Source of the DNA: Owenia fusiformis
Taxonomy: Eukaryota; Annelida; Polychaeta; Sabellida; Oweniidae
Direction: 5' to 3'
NCBI GenBank assembly: GCA_903813345.2
Contig: CAIIXF020000006.1
Span: 5,260,989-5,324,988 of the forward strand
DNA: 64,000 bases
In this document: piece by piece, positions 49,989-62,500 of the stretch
Numbering within the stretch: the first letter of the stretch is position 1
Layout of the letters: each line of letters opens with the position of its first letter
Translations under genes and position numbers: made by a program
Notes under the pieces: generated by a model
Told to the model about the DNA's origin: nothing
The model's database searches: none
The model's input: only the letters and a program-made list of their open reading frames with translations

Positions 49989-51816
49989 AAACAGATTCAA
50001 ATGTGATAATCCAGTTTACAAACTATTCTAAACATATGTAATTTCACATAATGTAATAAATGTAATTAACAATCTCAAGTCTCAAGTCTGATTGTAAAGT
50101 TTACAAAATATAATGACTTGTCATGTCATGTAATTTTTTTGAATCATCCAACATTTTGAAATTAAGAGGATTAAGAAGTAGAACATGTAATTGGACATAA
50201 TTTTACCCAGCTCTCTGCGAAAGGCAGGAGGTGAAGATAAGTCATCAGCCAATTTTTTTATATATGGGGGAAAAACGTAAAAATACGGCCAAATGAGATA
50301 AAAATTAGTACCGTGGGTACTGGGCTCACATGGTGTTGCTCAAAAGTGAAAATAAAAAAGACGGGTATAATTTTTTGCAGATTTTTTGTGACAAAATTAT
50401 TTCATACAACTACTCTTTACAAAGACATGTTTTTTTACAATGCAGGACACCTGAACTTATTTGTAAAGCTAGGAAATGGGCCAAAAGTGAATTTCCTGAG
50501 ACAAAAATGGTGGCCTTTTTGAAATTAGGCGAGATTTTGAAGCAGGAGTCAGTTTTTTTTTCTTTATTGATGTTGAACAAAATTATTTTAAATCGGGAAT
50601 CCTATCTACAGAGGATTTAAAAAGTGTTGACAGAGGTTTAAAACTTGCCACTTTTTTGGACTGACTGAGAGACAGATGGACGAATCAATGTTAACTAAAA
50701 TGGCTGAAAATAAAATAAAAAAAACTGATATAATATTTTGCCGTTATTTCATACAACTACTCTTTACAGTGACATGGCTTTTTACAATGCAGGACAGCTG
50801 AAATTATTTGTAAAGCTAGGAAATGGGCCAAAAGTGAATTTCACGAGACAAGAATGGTGACCATTTTGAAAATAGGCGAGCTTTTGAACCAAGAGTCATA
50901 GGAGAGTTTTTTGTATTGATGTTGAACAAAATTAACTTAAAACAGGAATCCTATCGACAGAGTGTTTAAGGCAAATGGTCCAAAAGTGGATTTTGCGAGA
51001 CAGATGGACAAATCAATGTTAACTAAAATGGCTGAAAATAAAAAAAATGGATATAATTTTTTGCTGATTTTTCGTAACAAAATTATTTCATACATCTACT
51101 CTTTACATTGACATGGATTTTTACAATGTAGGACACTTGAAATTATTTGTAAAGCTAGGAAATAGGTCAAAAGTGAATTTCGCGAGACAAAAATGGCGGC
51201 CATTTTGAAAATAGGCGAGCTTTTGAGCCAGGAGTCATAGGGGAGTTTTCTGTATTGATGTTGAACAGAAATAACTTAAAACAGGAATCCTATCGACAGA
51301 GGTTTTAAAACGTGCCACTGTTGTTGACGGAAAAGTGGATTTCACAAGTCAGATGGACAAATCAATGTTAACTAGGCTGAAATCATTTGTAAAGCTAGGA
51401 AATGGGTCAAAAGTGAATTTCGACAAAAATGGCGGACATTTTGAAAATAGGCGAGCTTTTGAACCAGGAGTCATAGGGGAGTTTTCTGTATTGATGTTGA
51501 ACAGAAATAACTTAAAACAGGAATCCTATCGACAGAGATTTTAAAACGTGCCACTATTGTTGACGGACAGACGAACGGACGGACGGACAGACAGACGGAC
51601 AAGTGAGCGATTGCAAAAGCTCACCATGTGAGCTAAAAATAAATGGATTTTTCGACCGTCGGACAGCAACTGAAAAATATTTTAAGTTGATATTTATTTT
51701 ATTTTTTTAATTGTATTTTATTATATATATTTTTTTTTAAATTATTTATTACATTGTGCTAAATTACAATTGTTTAGAATAGTTTGTAAACTGGATTATC
51801 ACATTTGAATCTGTTT
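49989..51816. mobile_element. Composite inverted-repeat element, ~1.8 kb
   Basis: The left arm aaacagattcaaatgtgata and its continuation to ctattctaaaca is matched inverted by tgtttagaatag...aatctgttt on the right; similarity extends about 75 bp. Between the arms is a second repeat block (50325-51640). A clear target duplication was not visible, so exact ends are uncertain by several bases. No gene was seen inside. Confidence 0.7.
50325..51640. repeat. ~340-bp tandem repeats with inverted ends, nested
   Basis: The phrase aagctaggaaatggg (or aatagg) recurs at 50467, 50813, 51152 and 51392, giving periods of 346, 339 and 240 bp; the last copy is internally deleted. Each unit carries ttgatgttgaacaaaat and aggaatcctatc. 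The block ends in a gacggacagacggac-type microsatellite and gctcaccatgtgagct. The left edge holds gctcacatggtg, inverted to the right edge. Short open frames here are by-products. Confidence 0.8.
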
Positions 51817-51843
51817 GTTTATAATTTTGGATATTTAGTCTTT

Positions 51844-52362
51844 CACTCCCCCCAGTTTTCTGCAAGTTAAAATGCTCAATTCTGCAAGTGAAATTAGTGA
51901 ATTCTGCAAGAAGAAAGGGCTAATTCTGCAGAAATTCCGCGGATATTCGCGGCATTTTTTTGCGGTTATTAAAATAATATAAAATAACTGTTATTAATTT
52001 ATGTCTTTGTTTAACTTTCTGACGAGAACCGAAAGAAAAACTAATGGTTTTCGAACCAGTAAACGGGAAAATATCGTGATAGTCAGGTAGTCAGTCACTA
52101 CATACATGCTGCCATCTAACGGCAGAAATCAAACGATGGCGTTTAGAATTTTCACTTCGCATAATTTGGGTTATTTCTGCAAGGGATTTGACTGAAAACG
52201 TGTCAAATTGTTACAGGTAAGACTGACTTTTTAAACTTTTGGAAAATATATGGATTCTGCGGAAAATTCCGCGGAAATTGACCAAAATAGTTGATTCTGC
52301 AATTCCGCGGGCAGAGGCAAATTCCGTCCGCGCTCTGCAAACACGGAATCCTGGGGGCAGTG
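51844..52362. mobile_element. hAT-like MITE with subterminal ttctgcaag repeats
   Basis: Ends are cactccccccag and ctgggggcagtg, inverted with one or two mismatches. A 6-bp direct repeat, gtcttt, is adjacent on both sides (51838-51843 and 52363-52368). Both subterminal regions repeat attctgcaag and attccgcgg motifs in opposing orientation, which may be transposase binding sites. CACTG-type ends resemble hAT, though the duplication is 6 rather than 8 bp. Confidence 0.7.
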
Positions 52363-52507
52363 GTCTTTGAGCAAGACTAACCAAAAGGTAAAATTTATCA
52401 ATTTTTCTCTCCACCGAGTCCTTTATACCCGCTTTTGGAGAGTTTGAGATATGAAACTTAGAATTTAGCTCATTGTGACAACTTTTGATAGTTGAGGTTT
52501 ATTCATG

Positions 52508-52681
52508 CAGGCCCGTGGCCAGGGGCAGTTCGGGGGCCAAAATCCTTTCAAAATTACATGATGCACTTTTTCACCATTTTGACTAATTTTTGAGTGATTT
52601 TTGGACAAATTTGCCAAAGTGAACCCCCCTAGAATATTTTGGAAAAGTGAACCTCCTTGGAAAATTCTGGCTACGGGCCTG
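52508..52681. mobile_element. 174-bp hAT-like MITE
   Basis: The ends caggcccgtggccag and ctggctacgggcctg are inverted. CAGGCCCGTAGCCAG is a widespread terminus of small hAT-like elements in invertebrates. A 6-bp direct repeat, ttcatg, flanks it (52502-52507 and 52682-52687). Confidence 0.8.
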
Positions 52682-52687
52682 TTCATG

Positions 52688-55189
52688 TCTCCCACTTCAG
52701 ACTTTAGATCTATGGAATTGAAAGAATCAGCATTTTCATTGGCGCCGGTAGACCAATAGACTATATCCTCTTGTCTGAAATTTTTTTGAAATTTGGAATG
52801 AAAATATTCAGACTGAATTCTATTGGCCTCTAGCCTAGATCTATTGGATATAGACTAGGTAGACCAATGCTGAAGCTCCAGTGGTTGGTTGATTTGTCTA
52901 CAAAATCTAACACACTTGAGGGAATGTCACCAGATAAAGTTCTCTAAGTGTTTCCTTCCAACAGATGCTAAGGACAAGTTCTAAATAACTAAAATAACGT
53001 TTACCTTGCAGGTTTCGCCTTTTGACATTGGTCAACTTCCGGCGTTTAAATTGCGCGCGCAATATTTTCTGAAACCTGTCATTCTGGTCAGAGTTGTCAA
53101 ACCTTTTGATCTCGAAATAGTACAATGGTGAATCGTCAAGTGATATACAGGTAAATCAAAATAATGATTTTTCAAATTAACTGTTCTTAGTTTGAAGAGA
53201 AGGTCATCGAAAATGACTAATATTCATTACAAAGAAACTTAAGCATAAGTGATCGCTGTAGGAATTCCTCGGCCTCGTTTTAAAAAGCTTAGGGATTTCC
53301 CATATTTTGGAAATTCAAAATAAAAAGTTGTCTATTTTAAGTTTTTAGGTCATATAAGTCTTATCGAAATGTGTATATTCGTGTAAATTTATACAGGCAG
53401 GTTATATCACGTCCAATGTAGTCAACGATCGTGAGATAAACATGTGAGTATCCAACAGATTTACATAATAAATAATGTCACTCTTTTTCCTATTTTTATT
53501 CAGTCAGACACAACGTTGCATTCACAGGATCTTGTATCACCTTATGATGACTGATATGGGGCTGCCTGATATGGGGCTTTATATAGGGCCTATCATAGTG
53601 CTCATCTCATATCATAGTGCTACATGTCTCTGTGGTTGCATTCTCAAAATTCATTTCGTTCGTTGCGTACCTTCACTTTACTCGAGTCTCTAGCCAATAC
53701 TTGGCTAGAGGTGATTTCATCTGGAATACTGTGAACTCCATTTGAAAAAAGCTGGCCGCAGTGTCATAAATTTATTGAATATTTTATCAATTGAATCGTA
53801 ACAGACTCAACTCCTTGATGAGATTTGACATGATTTCGTCAGGATTTCGTCTAAAATTAAAACATACACTGTAATGGCTCCAAGAAAAATGGCGATATTC
53901 GAAAAATGGACGAAATGTCGTTAACGTCTGACATTAGTAAGTTAGCGATCCAGAAGATGTGAACTAATATACTGATCACTTCATGTGTGTTTTGGAATTT
54001 TTGGTGAGGTAATAAGACCAAAACTCGCAATTCAAATTGTGATGTGGAAAAATGGCGGACATATGATTTCAAATTTTATGATTACGACATGACCAATTGT
54101 TCATGCAGGAAATTATCTTTCCAGGAAGGCCATGATACAGTGGCCTTAGAAGAAGGTAACCTTCACTACCTCTCGAGGTAAGGCACTGTAGGTACGGATT
54201 GAACTGGACAAAATTCAATCTTATTTCTTTATGTGTTTTTCTCAGAGACATGTTTTATATGTCTCTGGTTTTTCTGCTTTATTAAGTATTTTGTTAGTGT
54301 TTTTGTATCTGTGTTAGATCTACAATGCTGATACAAATTAATTGATGGCACATTTTCTTGAATTTTAACATGACGTCCCAAACTCCCAAAAACTGCAGAA
54401 AAGTATACACCGTTAAGCTTATGCATAATGCATTTGTCATGAGTTTGAGCTGAAATTTCGCTAAAATGAAGTAAGGGTAATCTCCTGTTTATTCATGGGC
54501 TCTATTGAATGCCCATGGTTTATTGTGGTTAGCTTTTAATAAAGTGCTCAGAAGCAAAAAAATATGCGCAAAATAATCAAATAATCTGATTGGTTTAAAC
54601 TTTAATGCGCATGCGCACAATTTGGTGTTTTACCCAACTTTAGGTTAAATATATTTCTGACTGAGCTAAAGTAACCATTTTGGATATTTTTCGCCCTTTC
54701 TCTTTTTTCTTCCTGGCTATGACACTGGTAGTCACTGGTTAAAATGATAACATGCATCATTTTGAACACGCTTGCACACTTGCGCACTGTTCAGTATGAA
54801 ATGTTTGATCCCAAGCCCATTGCTTTGTAGTGGTATGGTATGGTATGGTTCTTTATTTCCTCCAATTTGAAGAGCAATTTAATACAAAAACAAATGATTA
54901 AATTACAATATATACATTAGATACAAAATAACAATATATGGCAAAATGAGTAAGATAAGGTAATATTTACTTACGACGTGAATTCTTTAAGCATAGCGCT
55001 TATTTGATTGGAACAAAGGTAAATTGTTGCCATTCAGCAAAATCGTAATTCTGTAGTACATCTGTGCGACTACCAAATAAACATTCTACTAAGACATCAT
55101 CGTCAGAGTTTAAGATTGAGTCTTCAACAGGTAGTTGTTTTGGCACAGGCTAGGCAATACATGTACTGTTCTTCTTCAGTAGAGAGTAC
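52688..55189. other. Intergenic stretch, no gene recognised
   Basis: Only short open frames without family resemblance. At about 54832-54856 a tggta repeat followed by tggttctttatttcctcc looks like the complement of a LINE 3' end with a short tandem tail. A small duplication around 53550-53580 (gatatggggct) is also present. Confidence 0.45.
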
Positions 55190-55530
55190 AAGTAGCTATT
55201 TGAGAGAAAAAGGTAGTGATGATTTTGATGAGCGTGAACTTTATTCTTATGACTTTCCAACGCAATAATAAGATATTACACTGTATTGCATGCATATTTA
55301 CCCGGATATTACAACGATTTACTGCAATGTGCATATACATTTCATTGATAGTAAGGATGAAGTCGATTATGATTGGTCAGCTTTTGTGCAATATTGTAAA
55401 AGTTGTGAGTCAGTTCATACAAGAAAAAACAAAGATCAGCTGATTGACAAATTACTAATTAGTCTTGTTAGATGAGGTACCAGTGAAGTTTGCTAGCTGG
55501 AGGAAATGGCAAGTACATTGTAGTGTTTGA
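55190..55530 (+). pseudogene. Coding-like fragment of unknown family, frame broken
   Basis: Frames on the + strand look compositionally protein-like: YLREKGSDDFDERELYSYDF (near 55198-55257), stop codons, then CNVHIHFIDSKDEVDYDW and KNKDQLIDKLLISL (near 55328-55470), then in another frame DEVPVKFASWRKWQVHC (near 55470-55520). The acidic/aromatic mix and reading across breaks suggest a decayed gene or transposon protein. I do not recognise the family. Confidence 0.25.
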
Positions 55531-56009
55531 GGTAAAACAGGTAGCAAATTGCAACCTTCGCAATGCAAATTTCAAGGCTTGTTATTTACATGTATTTTTA
55601 TTTTCCATAACTGTGCCCAGTTACCCACTTTTACTTTCCTTTTTGCTTTCATATCACTTTCCATCACTTTTATGAGTATTATTTGTAATGTCACTGATTT
55701 ACTTTTAGGTAATAGCGAAATGAAATTAACCCTTGTTTTTGTCCATGCTATATCAGGGAAATAAAAGAAAAACTGACATGTTGATTTTACATAGCTTAAT
55801 CACGTGACACACTATGTGACCTATGTACCATGTTGTCAATGTGACCTTGAAAGCAACTGAACTTTCAGAAATTAATTACACATATTTCCTGGGCCTTGAA
55901 TATAGATCAATTATAAACATGCACTTATAACATGCATACACCTCGTGGAGGAGCGATCATTTCCTATTATAGTCCATGTGTCACCCCTATACATACTATA
56001 GTGAACCTA

Positions 56010-56329
56010 TGAATTGTTAAAAACACGATGTTTTATGGTTAATTTATAATAACAAGGGTTTTCTGAAGTGATTTAACTGGGTTGGACAAAAAGTTAGTTT
56101 GGGGAAAAAAGTATATCGGCTAATTAGGGAGGGGTGCATTGGCTTAACATGGAGTTGACTATTGACTTAGCGTCGGGATACCACCATGTATTGTACCTGG
56201 TATGTTACCATGGTGATATAGATACAAAAATTTTCCCCAACGTTAATTTTTTGGCAACCCTGCTAAATCACTCCAATAAACCCTAATGATAGTATTTGCA
56301 CAGAAAAACATCATGTTTTTAAATATTCA
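56010..56329. mobile_element. TA-flanked MITE, 320 bp
   Basis: The left end tgaattgttaaaaacacgat is matched inverted by atcatgtttttaaatattca. Weaker inverted similarity runs about 100 bp inward (gtgatttaactgggttg against caaccctgctaaatcac; tttggggaaaa against ttttccccaa). TA flanks both ends (56008-56009, 56330-56331). No coding capacity. It lies about 240 bp upstream of the seryl-tRNA synthetase-like gene. Confidence 0.65.
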
Positions 56330-56568
56330 TACGTTATGAAAATGACAAATGGACTATTAGTAAATTGGCGCATTAGTGCATAGTGTGCTTTTCATTATAA
56401 CTGTAGTCACTATTCCCTATTGAATTGTTTTTCTTTATCAATCAAATCTAAAAAGTAAGATTTTAACTAATGATTGCAAACTGTGACTTACCTTCCAGGA
56501 TTATGGAAACACTCACACATGTTACCAATCAAGTATAGCTAGTACACATAGATGATTAAACCAGGAAC

Positions 56569-59500
56569 ATGATTCTCACGAGACATTCCACATTGACATT
56601 TTCAATAATCAGAAGTCATTGGAGAACTTTGAAAAGTCTACACATCAAGCCTGACATTAAGCAACATGTGACAAGATGTTTGAAACACTCCAAGGCCACT
56701 TCATTGTTCTGCAATAGGCTCAAAGCTGTAGGTGAAGCTGCAGTGGTTGAGTTAGATCTCAATATGGACGTCTTAGTTGATAAGGAGTCATACCTGAGAA
56801 TGTGGAAGAGTATAAACTCAAGAGGGCTGGTTCATTTAAAACTCAAAGACATGGTAAGTTAATGTTACGTTTGAATGTGTGTTAATATATCTCATTAGGG
56901 AAACACTTTTTTGTGGTCTTAGGGCAGTTCACTAAACAGGTTTGCTGTAGCTTTAGAATTGATTTCATGGAGATTTCTAAACTGTACATCAGAGTCCAGT
57001 AGGGATATATTTCATAATTTATCTTTACCATTATCATTACAACATGTACAGTATATGGGCTGAAAGCCATGTTTTAATCTGATAGCTTTTTCTATGATGA
57101 ACCAGGAAAATACTCAATGAAATAAAAAAAATATTGATTTTTGATAAGCGACGTCATATTCAATCCATTGTAATTTTCTCTTGATTCAATTTTTGCGTGT
57201 CATTCAGTTGAGACGACAAAGCGATTCTTTTGGCTGTAGACTGTAGGAATAAACTGATTTAACAGAATGACTTTTGCCAAGATCTCCCAAGAAAAAGATT
57301 CAAGCATAAACAGTTAAATAAGACAATCAATGTACATGAAGCATACGATTATTATTGAGATTATGACACCATTAACATTAGAATAATAATTTGTAATAAT
57401 ATAATATTATACTCAAACGTTTAGGTTGTGAAAACAATTGCAAGCTTAAACTCTCTAATGTCAATAATTAAAACCATTGCATTGTACCCTCAGATTAGAC
57501 AAAAATGTATCAGATTCACGCTATTTGTCAAATATGTCCAGATCGTCAATTAAATCACTTTTAATTTCATTTTATATCGAAATTGTGGCTACTGCATATT
57601 TTATTCAATTTTGTTATATATTTCTGCTTCAGTTTACTAATGAACTGCTCATAGGACCATGTCTTGTGTTTATTCGGGTTCTTCATATGGTGAACAGTCC
57701 TACCAAGTGTGACCAAAATATGGGATTCATTCATTTTGGACAATATCTTTTTGTCATCTTCTTCTAAGATATCATCTAAGTTCAGTCTTAGGGGTATTTG
57801 AGGGTGGAGCCAAGTTGATGATTTTGACAGATATGTGTTGTACTTATACATCTCATCTGCTTTGCGTAGCTTAGTCAGTCTTTTTAACTCTTCTTGGTTT
57901 CGATCTGCACCATCCTTAAGTTGTTTTGAAATAAAATGTGCATTTTGATCAAGGTTCATGCTTTTCATTGATCTTTGATGTTGTCTGAGTTTTACTTTTC
58001 TATTCTCCTCATTCTCTTTCTCAGCATCTACAGGACAAATTTGTTTCTTGCCAAAAGTGCTGATCATCCCAAACTGTTTTGGTTTAGATATTGTTTGATT
58101 CTTTTTCATGTATTCCTTGGTTGTTTCCCTTGGCCTGTAGGGTAAGTGGCCCACTAATGGTGGCATGATTTCCTGCCATAAGTAATCGTTGCGTCTTAAA
58201 GCAAGGTGCATAGCGCCATCTGTGTACCGATTGAACTCTTCTAATTGGCTAAGTGTCGTGTTTGCCTTTTTCGTAGGCTTTTTATATCTTTGAATCTCTA
58301 CATCAGACACAGCATTGTCCTTTTCTGTATGCTTCTTAACAGATTCTCTGCTCGATTTTATTGTACTTTCTGATTTAGATTCTATTGCAGATCCTTGTGT
58401 GGATGACATCACACTTGATGATTGGTGAATTCTTGGAAAAGTACATGTGTAAGATGATCTTCTGCTAATCGTGTTGTTCGAATTGCATTGAGTCCCAGTC
58501 TGCCATTGGCTCGTTATGCCAGGTGAATTGTCATTATGGGATGTAAATCTTGAAGTCGGGTTACCATAATTCCTACCGTTTCCAGAGTTTGTGTCTTGTT
58601 GTGTCGATATATTGTTTGGTGATTTGCTCTGAAGCTTTTTCATTGATATCACAAGTTTTCTACATTCGTTAGCATGATGATCTATTTTCAGTAAACTCGT
58701 CTCTTTGAGAAGATTGGTCAGTTGAGATTGCTTTAGTTTTTCTATAGTGTCTAGTTTAGCTTGTAAATGTCTGTCCTCCTTTTCCTTGGCAAGAATTACT
58801 TTAATTTCTTTAGGCATCTTTGTTTTAGGCATCTTGCAAACTAAATTTTTAGGTATTTTTCAATTGTTTTAGTTAATCAGTAATACATATTTAATAAGAA
58901 GTGTAATATTCCTTATAGTTGCTTATTGTTGCAGTTCCCATAAGTGTTGACTTCATCAGTTCATCTTAGCAACATACAGTGGACGTTAACTTAAAATAAG
59001 TGAGCAATTTATTGACTCTCTTGGAAGAATCAATATAAATTCCTTTGATATTAACACCCATCAATTATTATGTCATCTAATTGACATATATGGACTTTAG
59101 AGTAACAACATATTGTCATGCTTCTATGGCAATTCAATAACTAAACAAATATCTGCATCTATTTATGCCAAATATAATAATCAATTTGGAACTTATTGTT
59201 CAAAATATTTAAACATTCTCCAGACATTGTTGGAACTGGAATTGTTGTTTCCAAACTAACATTGATTGTTTCAAAATTATGTACAATGTACTAAACTACT
59301 GATGCTTCCATGGACATGAATGTTGTTTACCTGCTCTTAAATTTAATTTTTGGGTGACATCTTTGTAGTGACTCATTTTCCTTGTGCCATGATCTAATAT
59401 ACGATATTAGATAAATTATTTATATGTTTGCAGAAAGAAACCTATGCAGAATATGATGAGCTGAAACAGCAGAGAGAAAATTTGGAGTTAGAAAAGGATA

Positions 59501-62500
59501 CCATATCTCAGAAGTTTAGTGAGCTTATGAAAAACAAGGTGATTCAAATACAGGGTGCCTCTTAACAAATTCATGAATTAATATATCAGAAAATCTCTTG
59601 CCTTAAGTAAATGTACATATTTGCAGGATTTCTCTTTGCTTAATAGTCATGATATTCACGTTGGGAAAGGGTTAATAGTCATGATAGGATTGATAATCTG
59701 ACTGCATCCCCCTATTAAGGATATGGATATCAAAATTAGATTTGCTTTGGAAATATGTTTTGCCATTCAAATACTTTTTCTCACAGTTGAATTAAGTGTT
59801 CTAAAAATGTTATGAAAAAGTGGATATTGTCAAACTTTCAAAACTGAATTTTTATCCCTCCTAGTAAACAGATTTTTTTTATGACTTCCTTTATCCCATA
59901 TCACATCTCTGTACCCCTATCAGCTTCACTCTCAGTGAATGGGGTGTTAACTGTTAAGGGGAGGGTGTCTGAAGGGCTTAAAACAATTAAACATTTCTTC
60001 ATTAATGTTGCTGACTATCCATAGGATGCTGTTGACAAGAAGACTTTAGATGAAGAGAAGAGGCTGCTGCAGGAGAAAGGGAAGGAAGTGAAGCAACAAC
60101 TGAAAGACACTCAGGTTGGTTAAACACATTCTACCCTGAATGTATTTCAAGAAGTCTTATTTTCCTCTGACTAACACAGAAGGTTGTAGAGCTTTGCTAC
60201 TGATATGATATTATATTATGATATGATATCAGCAGTCTGCTTCATGATTGCATATAGGGTTGTTTGAATTTGACATGAAGTTACATGAAGAACCATCTGA
60301 CATTTAACGGTATGGGTTGTGAGGGTTTTCATAATTTCACTCACGCATATGCTTCTTTGAAAGATGGCAGCACTTTCACTTCTTATTTTCATGGAAATGA
60401 AGTAAAATGTATATTAGATGTTAACTGAAAATCCTATGCTAATAATTATGATACATGTAGATCCTAGTTTTAATTTTAATATACTTACTTTGTTTTGTTT
60501 TTATAGGTTAAGTTTGCTGATTTAGAAGAGAAAGTGATTACATTTGTTTTACAGCTGCCCAATTATGTGCATGATTTAGCAGTAAGTGTTTCATTGTATC
60601 ATAGTATTGGCCTGGGAGTCTTCGTTGTAGTATAGTGATACTTTATGACTAGTTTTGTATGTTATGTATTGTTGTAACCATTATGGCATTGTTTAGACAT
60701 GAAATATTTGAAATTAAAGAAAATATCTTTCACAAAAGCTGAACTTGTCCACATGAGAAATTATTACTTAATCCAGCCGATATACAATCAGAATTTGTCG
60801 TCAGAAAATCACAGCCTATAATGAGCTTGTAAAAAGCTGTGAAAGCCACATTTAAACTTCAAATGTTTATTTGCCAAAAAGGTGTCCCATCTTTTCATTC
60901 ACAGGCTGGTGTTCTTAGTGTGTATCAGAGTATATAAGGTTCTAATTTGATTTTACAGCCAAAGGGTGTGTCAAGGAGGCATTTAACTAGACAGTGGTAT
61001 CCTCCTAAAGGTATTTCCAATTGCTATATTACATTTGATTGATTGAAATTATCCAGTTAAACGGAAGTTTTCAAATACTATTTGGTATATATATACTTGC
61101 TATGTGTACCCTGTATTTATACAGTATTCTTCAAATGGCATATGTAAAATGCTGATAAGCCAGTTTCTCAGAAAATAAGAAGTGCATCATAATATAATCT
61201 AAATTAAGTGACCTTGAATCTATACTGACTTTGAATCAAGTGGAACATTTATAATAGAAGTTAACATAAAAGAACTCTAAAAGGACACCTTTGTGAATCA
61301 GTAAATGCAATTCATGGATTACTATGGGGTTTTGATAGCATTCATTTTTTACACAATATTAGCTCAAAGTTAGTCTTGATACTTGAAGGACATTTAAAAT
61401 ATTCAGAGCAGCACTAAATACAGCAAAATATGAAATGTTTTAGATTCATAGACACTTACATTTAACTTTCAGAGTTTGACTTTGAAGCCAAATCTTACAT
61501 GGAATTGTGTGGAGAAAATCTGGAATTCAGGTAATATTAACAATGCATTTAATTACACGTACATGTATGTCACTTCACCATGCTCTCAGACAAGATATTT
61601 AAGTGTGTTAATTGAAAAAAATTTGAATATGCTAAATTGATGGCTCTCATTGCAAAGGTATTTACATTTCTTTGAAAAAGTATTTTTTCAGAGAAATTAA
61701 AGTAGGATTTTTGCATAATTAACTAATTAAACTGTCCTAAAAATAATTAAGGGCAATATAAAATGAGATAAAATATTTTCACTTGTAGCCCCATGTCCCC
61801 CAAAGCTTACTACCTGAAGGGTAAACTGGCCATGCTAGAGCAGGCCCTCATACATTATACAACAGATCACCTTCTTGAAGCAGGCTTTGAGCAGATGTCA
61901 TGCCCTGATATGTTCAAGACACCAGTACTTGAAGCTTGCTCCTTGTATTCTGAAGAGAAGAAGAAGGTACATTTACAAAGTTACATGATTTTCACACCTG
62001 NNNNNNNNNNNNNNNNNNNNNNNNNNNNNNNNNNNNNNNNNNNNNNNNNNNNNNNNNNNNNNNNNNNNNNNNNNNNNNNNNNNNNNNNNNNNNNNNNNNN
62101 NNNNNNNNNNNNNNNNNNNNNNNNNNNNNNNNNNNNNNNNNNNNNNNNNNNNNNNNNNNNNNNNNNNNNNNNNNNNNNNNNNNNNNNNNNNNNNNNNNNN
62201 NNNNNNNNNNNNNNNNNNNNNNNNNNNNNNNNNNNNNNNNNNNNNNNNNNNNNNNNNNNNNNNNNNNNNNNNNNNNNNNNNNNNNNNNNNNNNNNNNNNN
62301 NNNNNNNNNNNNNNNNNNNNNNNNNNNNNNNNNNNNNNNNNNNNNNNNNNNNNNNNNNNNNNNNNNNNNNNNNNNNNNNNNNNNNNNNNNNNNNNNNNNN
62401 NNNNNNNNNNNNNNNNNNNNNNNNNNNNNNNNNNNNNNNNNNNNNNNNNNNNNNNNNNNNNNNNNNNNNNNNNNNNNNNNNNNNNNNNNNNNNNNNNNNN

